A stretch of DNA of 36,734 nucleotides from Myxococcota bacterium. GTDB taxonomy: Bacteria > Myxococcota_A > UBA9160 > PR03. The position numbers and the translations under genes were made by a program. The notes below the pieces were generated by a model, which worked only from the letters and a program-made list of their open reading frames with translations, was not told the DNA's origin and made no database searches. The stretch covers positions 1 to 36,734 of the forward strand of contig JASJBO010000064.1 of assembly GCA_030066475.1 (NCBI GenBank), written 5' to 3'. Shown one piece after another: positions 14,759 through 23,579 of this stretch. Each line of letters opens with the position of its first letter. Within the stretch, counting starts at the first letter, position 1.

Positions 14759-15856
14759 TCAGAGCTTCGCGATCACGTGTCGGCTGAACTCCTCGATCAG
14801 CTCGCGCGCCATCCCGGGAACGACCTGGAGCGCGAGGTTGTCGACGCCCGCCTCGGCGTACTGCCGCGCACGCTCCCTGACCTGCTCGGGCGATCCGACC
14901 AGCGACAGGATCGGCAACGCCTCGGTCGGCACGAACTGCTCCTCGCCCGGCTTCAGGTAGATCATGTGGCCCTCGTGCACGTCGAGGTAGCGCCGGTCGC
15001 GGGGTGAGCCGCGTTCGCCAGCGAGCTGCTCGATGTAGGCGTCGTAGGCGGTGGCGGTCTCGTCGTTCCGGAGTCCGAGGTTCGAGCCCCGGCCGTAGCG
15101 GCTCTCCCAGGCGGCGTGCACGCCGACCACCGCGACGGCGCCCACGCGACGGGTCACGCGCTCCGAGGACAGCACTTCGCCGTCCCGCAGGACGCAGCCG
15201 GTGCTGAGCGCGGTCGTGAAGGGCCGGCCAGTTGGCGTGTCGAAGGCTCTTCCGGAGTCCCGGGCGGCGCTGCGCACGGCCTCGCCACCCGGCGCCACCG
15301 TCTCGGGCAGTCCGCCTGCCGTGATCCAGCCGTCACCGACCTCGCCGGCGAGCTGCATGGCCTTCGGTCCGTTGGCGGCGATGTGGATCTCGATCGGGTC
15401 GTCGAGGTTGAAGCAGCCGACGGACCGGTCGGCGGTGAGCAGGCGGATCCAACGCTCTGCGTTCCCCTCGCGATACAGCACGTCCTCTCCGGCGAGCAGG
15501 CCGCGCACGTTGACGGTGTACTCGCGCAGGTCGGCCAGCTTCACCGCGGGGAGTCCCATGGTGTTGCGCGCCGTGAAGCCGGTCCCGAGCCCGAGGATGA
15601 TGCGGCCCGGGGCGAGCGCGTTGAGCGTGGCCGCCGCCGCCGCCGTCACGGGAGCGATCCGGTTGCTCGGCACGGCGACCAGCGTTCCGAGCTTGATCCG
15701 GGAGCTGTGCTCCGCGGCGAGCGCCATGGTCGCCCAGACGTCCGAGCACAAGAGCTGGGTGTCGTAGAACCAGGCATGGCTGAAGCCCTGGTCCTCGGCG
15801 ATCTCGCAGTCCCTCCAGGCCTCGATGTACGAGGGGAAGACGATCCCGAGCTGCAT
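14759..15856 (-). CDS. LLM-class flavin-dependent oxidoreductase
   Basis: A 365-aa protein of the bacterial luciferase-like TIM-barrel family (PF00296). It starts MQLGIVFPSYIEAWRDCEIA and contains the family landmarks FSHAWFYDTQLL, IKLGTLVAVPSNRIAPV, and ALAPGRIILGLGTGFTARNT. Later come PIEIHIAANGPKAMQLAGEV and GDGWITAG, typical of the F420-dependent branch related to methylene-tetrahydromethanopterin reductase. The cofactor could be FMN or F420. The start at 15856 is set by GGAGGAG about 8 bases upstream. It is divergent from the cholesterol oxidase-like gene, with 161 bases between starts, so the two may share a control region. Confidence 0.85.
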   Translation of the reverse strand: MQLGIVFPSYIEAWRDCEIAEDQGFSHAWFYDTQLLCSDVWATMALAAEHSSRIKLGTLVAVPSNRIAPVTAAAAATLNALAPGRIILGLGTGFTARNTMGLPAVKLADLREYTVNVRGLLAGEDVLYREGNAERWIRLLTADRSVGCFNLDDPIEIHIAANGPKAMQLAGEVGDGWITAGGLPETVAPGGEAVRSAARDSGRAFDTPTGRPFTTALSTGCVLRDGEVLSSERVTRRVGAVAVVGVHAAWESRYGRGSNLGLRNDETATAYDAYIEQLAGERGSPRDRRYLDVHEGHMIYLKPGEEQFVPTEALPILSLVGSPEQVRERARQYAEAGVDNLALQVVPGMARELIEEFSRHVIAKL

Positions 15857-15985
15857 CCCGATGCTCCTCCGGCAGACGCGTGCGACGAGCGTAGCGACGC
15901 TGCCTCGCCGCGGGGAAGACCCTCCACTCCTGCGTTCCCGAGGCGTCACTGCACCGAAGGGCAGCGAGGCGTCGGCCGAAAGCCG

Positions 15986-15991
15986 TAGACT
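15986..15991 (+). promoter_or_regulatory. Candidate -10 box (TAGACT)
   Basis: TAGACT fits the TAnnnT core of a vegetative -10 element and lies 26 bases before the ATG at 16018. The same hexamer recurs upstream of three other starts in this window. No confident -35 element is seen. Confidence 0.35.
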
Positions 15992-16017
15992 CGTGCTGAC
16001 AGCACTCGGAGGGGGCG

Positions 16018-17679
16018 ATGGCTCGACCCGATGGATTCCCGCCGGGAATCGACCTCTACAAGAAGGACTACAAGAACTGGGATCGCACGATCCGCTTCGA
16101 GAACGTCTGGACCTGCGCGCCGCGATCCGCCGAAGAGATCGCCGCCGTGTGCAGCTGGGCAGCCCGACAGACCGAGCCGTGGCGGGTGCGTCCCCATGGG
16201 AGCCGCCACACCTGGTCTCCCCTGACGCTCGACCCCTCCGACTCGCGCAAGCGCACGATCCTGTGCGACATGCGATCGCACCTGAACGCGATCGATCGCG
16301 AGATCCGCTGGACGAGCGACGGCGTCCCCACGATCCGGGCCGAGCTCGGGGCCACGCTGGAGGACCTGCTCGAGACGCTGGAGCAGCTGCCCGGGGGGCG
16401 CGGCTCCGCGCCCGGCTTCGGCTTCCTGCACACCCCCGCGCCCGGGGGCCTCACGCTCGGGGGCGTTCTCGCGATCAACGGGCACGGCACGGCCGTCCCC
16501 AATCCGCTCGATCCACTCGGGCACAGCTTCGGCAGTCTCAGCAACCAGATCCTCGAGTGCACCGCCATCGTGAGCCAGGTCGGCGACGGGGGCCAGATCG
16601 AGTACGTGCCGAGGCATTTCGTCCGCGGTGGAGGCGACGAGGGCGCGTTCCTCGTGCATCTCGGTCGGGCGTTCCTCGTCGACGTCGTCCTCCAGGTCGT
16701 CGACAACTACAACCTGCGCTGCCGGAGCAGGATGGACATCGACGCTTCCAAGCTCTTCCGGGCGCCCTCTGGCACCGCGACTCCGCGCAAGAGCCTGGCC
16801 CACTTCCTGGAGCGGAGCGGGCGGGTGGAAGTGATCTGGTACCCCTTCACGGACGAGCCCTGGCTCAAGGAGTGGTCGCGGAGCCCCGAGCGGCCCAAGG
16901 GCGCCCGGCGCGTCGACTCTCCCTACAACTACCCCTTCAGCGACCAGCTTCCCGATTTCGTGACCAATCTGGTTCGGAAGCTGACGGCGCACCACGGCGA
17001 GATCACCGACGAGTTCGGCCAGATGATGGAGTTCATCACCAAGGTGGGGCTCTTCACCGACCGGGCCGACGATCTCTGGGGCCCTTCGAAGAACACGCTG
17101 CTGTACATCCGCGAGTCGACGCTTCGCATCACCGCGAACGGCTACGCCGTCCAGATGCAGCGTGGCGACGTCCAGAGGGCCGTCTCCGAGTTCGCGCGGA
17201 AGTGGAAGGAGATGCTCAAGTCCTACCGGAAGCGGGGGAGGTATCCCGTGAACTCCCCCCTGGAGATCCGCGTGTCGGGTCTCGACGACCCGTCGAAGGT
17301 CTGGCGCGAGCCGGGCCGTCGGCCGGAGACGCCACCGCTCTCGTCCCTGCGGCTCGATGCCGAGGCGCTGCGCCGCGGCTTCGACGTCGCGCTCTGGATC
17401 GACGTGCTGACCCTGCCGGGCACGCCCGACGCGAACGCCTTCTACGCCGAGCTGGACGAGTGGATCTTCGAGAACTACTCCGGCTACGCCCGTCCGATGC
17501 CGGAGTGGTCGAAGGGCTGGGCGTATCACACCGAGCACGGCCCCTGGCGGAACGATGCCACCCTGCAGCGGATCCGAGAGCAGTACGGTGCTGCGTGGCG
17601 CGAGCAGGACGAGGCGTTCGAGCGCTACGACGCCGCGGGTCTCTTCTCGAACGGGTTCCTGAAGCGGCTGTTCGGGTAG
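16018..17679 (+). CDS. Class II cholesterol oxidase-like FAD-linked oxidoreductase
   Basis: A 553-aa flavoprotein of the vanillyl-alcohol oxidase fold. The FAD-binding half contains PHGSRHTWSPLTL, in which H64 aligns with the His that carries covalent FAD in Brevibacterium class II cholesterol oxidase (GAMHGWTPL). The second FAD loop is FLHTPAPGGLTLGGVLAING with HGTAVP. The C-terminal half matches the cholesterol-oxidase substrate-binding domain (PF09129), with NYNLRCRSRMDIDASKLF, VIWYPFTDEPWLKEW and the terminal FENYSGYARPMPEWSKGWAY. Family members oxidise 3-beta-hydroxysteroids or other bulky alcohols; the true substrate is open. No Tat or Sec signal is visible, so it would be cytoplasmic. 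GGAGGGGGCG precedes the ATG. Confidence 0.85.
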   Translation: MARPDGFPPGIDLYKKDYKNWDRTIRFENVWTCAPRSAEEIAAVCSWAARQTEPWRVRPHGSRHTWSPLTLDPSDSRKRTILCDMRSHLNAIDREIRWTSDGVPTIRAELGATLEDLLETLEQLPGGRGSAPGFGFLHTPAPGGLTLGGVLAINGHGTAVPNPLDPLGHSFGSLSNQILECTAIVSQVGDGGQIEYVPRHFVRGGGDEGAFLVHLGRAFLVDVVLQVVDNYNLRCRSRMDIDASKLFRAPSGTATPRKSLAHFLERSGRVEVIWYPFTDEPWLKEWSRSPERPKGARRVDSPYNYPFSDQLPDFVTNLVRKLTAHHGEITDEFGQMMEFITKVGLFTDRADDLWGPSKNTLLYIRESTLRITANGYAVQMQRGDVQRAVSEFARKWKEMLKSYRKRGRYPVNSPLEIRVSGLDDPSKVWREPGRRPETPPLSSLRLDAEALRRGFDVALWIDVLTLPGTPDANAFYAELDEWIFENYSGYARPMPEWSKGWAYHTEHGPWRNDATLQRIREQYGAAWREQDEAFERYDAAGLFSNGFLKRLFG

Positions 17680-17750
17680 ACGCTTCGCTTCCCGGGTCGG
17701 CGGGGTGGGCTTGCCGGGGCTGGCGCACGCTCGGCCCGGCGCGGGCGTGG

Positions 17751-17756
17751 TAGACT
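17751..17756 (+). promoter_or_regulatory. Candidate -10 box (TAGACT)
   Basis: TAGACT 23 bases before the ATG at 17780. It matches the TAnnnT core and recurs at other gene starts here. A -35 is not recognisable in the GC-rich spacer. Confidence 0.35.
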
Positions 17757-17779
17757 GCTCCGAGAAACGGGGCCGTCCC

Positions 17780-19108
17780 ATGCAGGTCGCTCGCTGGATC
17801 ATGCTGCCGCTGCTCCTGCTCGCGCCTCCGAAGCAGGTCTTCGGAGAGGCGCGTCTCACCGTGCCGAACGAGGTGGCGGGCATCGACGGGAACGCCGAGA
17901 GCCACGTTCCCTTCGGCGCGCTCGGCGACCAGCGCTACCAGCAGCTCTACGACGAGTCCCAGTTCCCCACGGGTCGCTATCGGATCGACGAGATCTCGTT
18001 CCGGGTCAACGTCAGTGGAGGGAGCGTCTTCGACGGCCGGTCCTACACGCGGGCGCTCGTGCGGCTCTCGACGACCGACGTGGAGCCGCCCGGTCTCAGC
18101 GCGAACTTCGACGAGAACCACGGCCCCCGTCCCCAGGTCGTCTACGATGGGCCGCTGGTCCTCTCGAGTGGCGCGCGCAGTCAGGGAAGCGGCGGACGGA
18201 TCTTCGACGTCGAGATTCCCTTCGACGGCGACTACCTCTACGACCGGGCCCGCGGAAACCTGCTGGTGGACCTGACCCTGCAGGGCGCGTCGGGGGCCCC
18301 TCCTCCGGACTTCGACGCGGTGGTGGCGTCGTCGGGAAGCGCGGTCGTCGCACGCGTCATCAGTGGACGTCGGGGGCTCGGGAGGCTCGACCCCGTGTCG
18401 GAGCTGACGGGGCTCGCCACCCAGTTCCGCGGCGACCTCCAGCCCGGCGCCGACAACCTCGTCTTCAATCCGGACTTCTCGCGCGAGCTCGAGGACGCGG
18501 GCTGGGAGGTGCTCGGGAACGTCGAGAAGGGCTACAGCGCCTCCTTCGACCAGACGCGCTCGAACGACTCGGGCTCGCTCCTCGTGATCAACAAGGTCCC
18601 GAACAACGACGCGGTCTACGCGCCCGCGACGCAGTGCGTCCCCGTGGAGAGCGGCGAGCGCTATCGCCTCGAGGGCTGGGTCCATCTCCTGCCGGCCCCG
18701 GCCTTCGCGATCGGCTCGGGAAGCCTCAATCTCAGTTGGTCCGACGGGCCCGACTGCGACCCCTTCGAGGACGAGATCGACCTCGGCGCCTTCTCCGACG
18801 AGACGCGGACCACGCGTGAGTGGGTCTTCGTCGCCACCCCGCGCGTGAGTCCTCCCGCCGGGAAGGTCGCCGCCTTGATCCGAGCCGACGTCAGGAAGGA
18901 CTCAGCGAGCGACCCGAGCTACGAGGCCCGCTTCGACTCGATCTACTTCGGGGTCCCCGAGCCGAGTCCGGCGGCACTCGGCATCTCGGCGCTGCTCGGG
19001 CTCGCGGGGCTCGCGGCGCAGCGCCGGCGCCGGGCCGCGAAGGCCCCGATCCTTCAGGTGCCCGGTTCGCGAATCAGCAGCACGACCGATCGGGGTCCCA
19101 CCGTGTAG
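17780..19108 (+). CDS. PEP-CTERM-sorted extracellular protein
   Basis: A 442-aa secreted protein with a signal peptide (QVARWIMLPLLLLAPPKQVF, cleavage near GEA). About 190 residues of beta-rich sequence follow, then a carbohydrate-binding-module-like section (NLVFNPDFSRELEDAGWEVL ... QCVPVESGERYRLEGWVHLL, CBM4/9-like jelly roll). A PEP-CTERM signal ends the mature part: VPEPSPAALGISALLGLAGL, then RRRR. Exosortase would remove or process this tail and route the protein to the envelope or EPS matrix. No exosortase gene is in the window. PEP-CTERM proteins normally stop within a few residues of the Arg run; here the frame continues 25 residues into sequence antisense to the glgX C-terminus, giving a 55-base convergent overlap. 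Confidence 0.85.
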   Translation: MQVARWIMLPLLLLAPPKQVFGEARLTVPNEVAGIDGNAESHVPFGALGDQRYQQLYDESQFPTGRYRIDEISFRVNVSGGSVFDGRSYTRALVRLSTTDVEPPGLSANFDENHGPRPQVVYDGPLVLSSGARSQGSGGRIFDVEIPFDGDYLYDRARGNLLVDLTLQGASGAPPPDFDAVVASSGSAVVARVISGRRGLGRLDPVSELTGLATQFRGDLQPGADNLVFNPDFSRELEDAGWEVLGNVEKGYSASFDQTRSNDSGSLLVINKVPNNDAVYAPATQCVPVESGERYRLEGWVHLLPAPAFAIGSGSLNLSWSDGPDCDPFEDEIDLGAFSDETRTTREWVFVATPRVSPPAGKVAALIRADVRKDSASDPSYEARFDSIYFGVPEPSPAALGISALLGLAGLAAQRRRRAAKAPILQVPGSRISSTTDRGPTV

Positions 19109-21135
19109 CGGTCGCCCGGCAAGGTCGCGTAGCTGTCCGGCTCGAGGATGTCGTCCGGCGAGGGCAGGGAGGTGTCCGCGACGCGTCTCCAGGAGCCCGT
19201 AGGACCTTCCGCGATGCGAAAGGAGAGCGGCTCCCACCAGGCGTTGACCATCACGTAGAGATCCTGGTCCTGCTCGCTGGCGCCGGAGAGGAAGAAGGCG
19301 AAGGTCCGGGACGGCGGCGAGAGGTCCGTCGCGCCGTCGACACCGTACCAGCGCACGTCCTCCCGCCAGAAGCGGCTGCGCCCGAGCGAGGGGTGCGCCT
19401 TGCGGAAGGCGATCATCTGCTGGAAGAAGCGGAAGAGATCGCGCCGCTGCGCGAGCAGGTCCCAATCGAGCCAGGTGGTCTCGTTGTCCTGGTTGTAGGG
19501 GTTGTTGTTGCCCTGCTGGGTGTTCCCGAACTCGTCGCCGGCGACCAGCATCGGGGTGCCGTTCGAGAGCAGGAGCAGGCAGCAGAAGTTGCGGATCTGC
19601 CGCATGCGCAGGCTCACGACCTCCTGGGGAACGCCCTGGTCGCCCTCCCAGCCGCAGTTCCACGAGCGGTTGTCGTCGGTTCCGTCGCTGTTTCCGTGGC
19701 CGTTGGCCTCGTTGTGCTTCTGCTGGTACGAGACCAGGTCGTAGAGCGAGAAGCCGTCGTGAGCGGTGACGAAGTTGACGCTCTGGTAGGCGTGATAGGC
19801 GTCGGGCAGCGTGTCGGGAAAGAGATCGTCGGAGCCGTAGACCCGGCGCATCGCGTCGGCGACCCGGCCGGAATCGCTCTTCGCGAAGGCGCGCAGATCG
19901 TCGCGAAAGCGCCCGTTCCACTGGAGCCAGCTCACCCCGGGGAAGCTCCGCCCGAGCTGATAGCTCGAGATGTCCCAGGCCTCGGCGATGAGTCGGACGT
20001 CCGCCAGGTCCGGGTCCGAGCGGATCGCGGAGATGATCGGCGGATCCTCGAGATCGAGCGTCCCGTCGCTGCGCCGCGTGAAGATGGAGGCGAGGTCGAA
20101 GCGGAACCCGTCGACGTGGGCCTCGCGGACCCAGAAGCGCAGGCTGTCGAGCACCATCGCGCGTACCGCCCGGTTCGCCGTGTGCAGCACGTTGCCGGTG
20201 CCGGCGTCGTTGCGGTAGCGGCTCCTGTCCTCCTCGAGGAGGTAGTAGGTCGTGTTGTCGATGCCGCGGAAACCGTAGGTCGGCCCGTTCTCGTCGGTCT
20301 CGGTGGTGTGGTTGTAGACCACGTCGAGCACCACCTCGATATCGGCCTGGTGGAGCGCCTTGACCAGCTCCCGGAACTCGTCGAGCTGCTCGTCGGCACC
20401 GCTGCGGCTGGCGTAGCGGTCGTGAACCGAGAAGAAGGAGAGCGGCATGTAGCCCCAGTAATTGCCCTCGTCGGGGTCGAACTGGTGGACGGGCATCAGC
20501 TCGACGACCGTCACGCCGAGCTCCTGGAGGTACGGGATCTTCTCGATCAGGCCGGTGAAGGTTCCGCGCGCCTCCGGCGCGACCCCGGAGTTGGCTCGGC
20601 GCGTGAAGCCGCGCACGTGCGTCTCGTAGACGATGGCATCGTGGGTGTGGCGCGGGCGGCGATCGCCGCTCCAGTCGAAAGGGGTGGATCCCGCGCGGAT
20701 CACGCCGAGCGGCGCGCGTCCAGCATTGCTCCCGGGCCCGACCGCCGCCTGTCGGCTGAAGGCGGAGGGGAAGTGGACGGCCCGTGCATAGGGATCGAGA
20801 AGGACCTTGTCCGGGTCGAAGCGCTGGCCGCTGGCGAGGTCCCGCGGCCCGTCCACCCGGTAGGCGTAGAACGAGAAGGGATCGACCTCGGCCGCAGACA
20901 GGCGGCAGTGCCAGATGCGCCCGGACCTGTTGCGCAGGGGGTCGAGCTCGAGGCGGCGTCCCGGGACCGCCGCGTCGTCCGCGCCGTAGAGCTCGAGCGT
21001 GACCGCCGTCGCATGCTTCGAGTAGAGGGCGAAGTTGTAGGCGTCCTCGGGCTCGACCCAGCTGACGCCGAGTGGCCTGGCAGAGCCCTCCCGCGCCGTC
21101 CAGCTGTCCGATCTGGCGCCCCCTGCGACCGGCAT
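19054..21135 (-). CDS. glgX: Glycogen debranching enzyme GlgX
   Basis: A 693-aa GH13 protein, close to the usual 650-720. Residues about 20-120 form a CBM48 (LGVSWVEPEDAYNFALYSKH). The (beta/alpha)8 barrel has all four conserved regions: DVVYNHT (271-277), GFRFDLAS with nucleophile D347, IAEAWD with acid/base E385, and FVTAHDGFS with D460. ETHVRGFT and GNYWGYMPLSFFS are GlgX/isoamylase hallmarks. It hydrolyses alpha-1,6 branches in glycogen-type glucans in the cytoplasm. The start ATG at 21135 overlaps the stop of the upstream cupin gene by one base (TGATG), with no strong ribosome site of its own. Longer frames reaching 23226 cross two other genes and are rejected. It is the last gene of a five-gene operon rather than part of a glg cluster. 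Confidence 0.93.
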   Translation of the reverse strand: MPVAGGARSDSWTAREGSARPLGVSWVEPEDAYNFALYSKHATAVTLELYGADDAAVPGRRLELDPLRNRSGRIWHCRLSAAEVDPFSFYAYRVDGPRDLASGQRFDPDKVLLDPYARAVHFPSAFSRQAAVGPGSNAGRAPLGVIRAGSTPFDWSGDRRPRHTHDAIVYETHVRGFTRRANSGVAPEARGTFTGLIEKIPYLQELGVTVVELMPVHQFDPDEGNYWGYMPLSFFSVHDRYASRSGADEQLDEFRELVKALHQADIEVVLDVVYNHTTETDENGPTYGFRGIDNTTYYLLEEDRSRYRNDAGTGNVLHTANRAVRAMVLDSLRFWVREAHVDGFRFDLASIFTRRSDGTLDLEDPPIISAIRSDPDLADVRLIAEAWDISSYQLGRSFPGVSWLQWNGRFRDDLRAFAKSDSGRVADAMRRVYGSDDLFPDTLPDAYHAYQSVNFVTAHDGFSLYDLVSYQQKHNEANGHGNSDGTDDNRSWNCGWEGDQGVPQEVVSLRMRQIRNFCCLLLLSNGTPMLVAGDEFGNTQQGNNNPYNQDNETTWLDWDLLAQRRDLFRFFQQMIAFRKAHPSLGRSRFWREDVRWYGVDGATDLSPPSRTFAFFLSGASEQDQDLYVMVNAWWEPLSFRIAEGPTGSWRRVADTSLPSPDDILEPDSYATLPGDRYTVGPRSVVLLIREPGT

Positions 21136-22385
21136 CAGTCGTAGCCGCCGAACATGAAGAGCGAGAGGTCCTCGTCGCTGGGATTCATCAGACCGTGGAG
21201 CTGGCCTCCCTTGAGCATGGCGAAGTGCCCGGAGCGCAGCGTTCGGATCTCGAAGCAGCGCTCGCGGGTGGGAAACTTGACCCAGTCTCCGATCACCATG
21301 AAGCCGCGCCCTTCGAGCATGAAGAAGACCTCCTGGTTGTCGCGGTGCCGGTGGATCCCGATCCCGCAGCTCGGCTTCAGGACGTGGAGGTCCATGTAGT
21401 CGACGGCCATGAAGGGCTCGACCACCGGGGCTGTGGGCTTCTGGCCGTTCGCGTCGAAGCTCCACGGCATCACCTGTCGCTGGAGCTCGGGCCGCGCCTT
21501 GTAGCCGAAGTAGTTCGACAGCAGGTTGCGGAACTCGAGGAAGCCGACGCCTCCGTGCGGATTCGGGCTGATGCCGACCCCGAGGTAGGAGTCCCAGCCG
21601 CGCAGGATCATCGAGAACTCGTAGACGTAGTTCGCGCCCTCCTTCGAGTCCCAGAACTCGGCGCGCTCGTCGGTCCAGGCCAGCTCCACCCGCAGCGGCA
21701 GGATCGGGTGCATCGCGTGGTCCGGCGCGACCTCCGGGACGAGCCGGCCGGTGAGCGCCTCGCGCGCGAAGTCGGCGGCCGTGCCCGGAACGAGATCGCT
21801 CCGCGCCACGAGCTCGCCGCGATCGAGCGCCTCGCGCCCCTTGGGGTCGAGGCGGTCGCGAAGCCCGCCGCCCGAGTCGCCCCACAGCTCGATCTCGTAG
21901 CGGTCCGATCGCTCGTTGTAGGGAACGCGAATCAGCTGGGTCGTGCTTCGCTGCCCGACCTGGAGCCAGAGCTGGATGTGGCTCCCGAGCCGATGGCCGC
22001 TCTCCTGAGAGAGCAGCGAGTCCGGCCCCCCACGATACGAGAGGCGCAGGAAGGGCACGCGCTGCTCTCCCGCCGCCGCCCAGCCGCGGATCAGCATCGT
22101 GTCGGTGGTCCGGAACGCTCGGACGTTCTGCTTCTGGAAGTCCTCCTTGTTGTCCTGGATGCGCGGGTCGAGGATCTCGCTGTCGGCACCCGCGGGCCCG
22201 TAGAGATCGAGGAACTCGAAGGGGAAGAGGTACTGGAGCTCCGAGGCGTAGTAGTGCTCGCGACCGGCCGCCAGCTCCGCGCGTGCGAGAAGCGCCAGCA
22301 GCGCACGCAGCGAATTGCCGCGGTCGTAGTCCGGGCTCGTGTTCGGATCCACGCGGAACACGCTGTCGGTGTGCAGGATGTCCAT
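21135..22385 (-). CDS. Cupin-domain protein, fourth gene of the GMC/GlgX operon
   Basis: A 416-aa protein. The C-terminal 90 residues form a cupin with H345, H347 and E352 (GIGIHRHRDNQEVFFMLEG), and the second motif ends HGLMNPSDEDLSLFMFGG. So the metal site has the HxH...E arrangement plus a downstream His. The first 240 residues resemble nothing I can name; they contain LYGPAGADSEILDPRIQDNK and a segment VELAWTDERAEFWDS with EFSMILRGWDSYLG. It is probably a metal-dependent dioxygenase, isomerase or binding protein acting on a small molecule; the reaction is unknown. It lies 48 bases after a second cupin gene of similar size and layout, and its stop is fused to the glgX start. Confidence 0.75.
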   Translation of the reverse strand: MDILHTDSVFRVDPNTSPDYDRGNSLRALLALLARAELAAGREHYYASELQYLFPFEFLDLYGPAGADSEILDPRIQDNKEDFQKQNVRAFRTTDTMLIRGWAAAGEQRVPFLRLSYRGGPDSLLSQESGHRLGSHIQLWLQVGQRSTTQLIRVPYNERSDRYEIELWGDSGGGLRDRLDPKGREALDRGELVARSDLVPGTAADFAREALTGRLVPEVAPDHAMHPILPLRVELAWTDERAEFWDSKEGANYVYEFSMILRGWDSYLGVGISPNPHGGVGFLEFRNLLSNYFGYKARPELQRQVMPWSFDANGQKPTAPVVEPFMAVDYMDLHVLKPSCGIGIHRHRDNQEVFFMLEGRGFMVIGDWVKFPTRERCFEIRTLRSGHFAMLKGGQLHGLMNPSDEDLSLFMFGGYD

Positions 22386-22433
22386 GGAGTGTGCGCCTCG
22401 TCGCCGTGCCGCTCCCGGGAGCAGCCGCTGCCG

Positions 22434-23579
22434 TCAGCTCGACTGGTAGAGGAAGGCGACGAACTTGAGCGGGACGTCGCCGGGGTTCCGGATGCCGTGG
22501 ATGCCGCCGCTCTTGGTGTAGATCACGCTTCCGGCACGGACCGGCACGGCCTTGCAGCGCTCGAGGTCGAGCCCGTAGATGGGTCGCTCCTCGGTCTGCA
22601 GGTTCGGATCGGCGGCCAGCGCCGGGTCGTCGCCCTCCCCCATGTAGGCGATGCCGTGCCCCTCGGTCACGAAGTAGAGCTCCTCGCTGCCGACGTGCCG
22701 ATGCGTTCCCTCGACGGTGCCGGGGGGAATGGTGACCTCGTGGAAGAACACGAGCGATCCGCCGAGCTCCCGCTGGAGGAGCCAGCGCATCTCGATGATG
22801 TTGTCGTCGCGGTTCTCGGGGTTGTCCGCGTCCATCATCGCGTTGCGGTAGCGCACGGGCTCGACGTCCTGCGCCTGGAGGAACCAGCCGCGCCGGAAGT
22901 CGACGAGGTAGCTGAGGTCCTCCACCGTGTTCTCGTCCGCGCTCGGCTCGGCGCTGCGCGGTTCCTGGTGCGAGCGCAGGAAGTTGTTGTCCCAGGCCGG
23001 CTCCCCGATCGCGTAGCCGAAGGGCAGGTCGCGGTCGTTCTCGCGAAAGGCCAGCTCCACCTGGCGAATCGCCTTCACGTCGCCGAGCGCCGCCTCGAAG
23101 GCGGGGACCCGCGTGATGTCGCCCTCCCGGCCCATCAGGTCGAGCACCGAGGGGTCGTGGTGCTTGTTGGCCGGTGGCTCGAGGGTCTGCCAGACCTCCA
23201 TCTGGTAGGCGTCGATCCAGCGGCAATGGTGCAGCCGAAGCGTCGCCTCGGCCTGGTTGGCCGGATCCGTGGGGAGGAGGCGCACGAAGGCAAGCAGCTC
23301 GCCGCGCAGGAAGCGCCTCTTCTCGCGCGCCAGCTCGACCAGGCGCGACGCCCGGTACTCGATGCGCAGGAAGTTGGTGAGGCGCAGCCCGTCGAGGTAG
23401 ACCTCACCCTTCATCACGGTGGCGTCGAGCTTGCTCCGCACCTCCTGGACGTTGTAGCGGTAGCGTGGCGATCGGGTGGCGTTCAGGTACTGCGCGTGGT
23501 AGATGCGGTCCGGGGGGAAGACGACGCGGAAGATCGCGTTCTCGGGCCGCGTGTAGATCTCGTCGAAACGGGTGTCCAT
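22434..23579 (-). CDS. Cupin-domain protein, third gene of the GMC/GlgX operon
   Basis: A 381-aa protein with a C-terminal cupin: H293, H295 and E299/E300 in GTHRHVGSEELYFVTEGHG, and the second motif VRAGSVIYTKSGGIHGIRN. The 280-residue N-terminal part carries VRSKLDATVMKGEVYLDGL, LRLHHCRWIDAYQMEVWQTL and PFGYAIGEPAWDNNFLRSH and is otherwise unrecognised. The overall plan (long N-part, C-terminal cupin) matches the next gene, which may be a diverged paralogue. Its ATG follows the GMC stop directly (TGA then ATG), with GGGAGG inside the end of the GMC gene, so translation is coupled. A catalytic or ligand-binding role in the same pathway is inferred. Confidence 0.75.
   Translation of the reverse strand: MDTRFDEIYTRPENAIFRVVFPPDRIYHAQYLNATRSPRYRYNVQEVRSKLDATVMKGEVYLDGLRLTNFLRIEYRASRLVELAREKRRFLRGELLAFVRLLPTDPANQAEATLRLHHCRWIDAYQMEVWQTLEPPANKHHDPSVLDLMGREGDITRVPAFEAALGDVKAIRQVELAFRENDRDLPFGYAIGEPAWDNNFLRSHQEPRSAEPSADENTVEDLSYLVDFRRGWFLQAQDVEPVRYRNAMMDADNPENRDDNIIEMRWLLQRELGGSLVFFHEVTIPPGTVEGTHRHVGSEELYFVTEGHGIAYMGEGDDPALAADPNLQTEERPIYGLDLERCKAVPVRAGSVIYTKSGGIHGIRNPGDVPLKFVAFLYQSS

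Noticed and set aside
19054..23226. Giant 1390-codon minus-strand frame suggesting a GlgX fusion protein
   Set aside because: Only the part from 21135 downward is GlgX. The upstream part is an out-of-frame reading of the two cupin genes.
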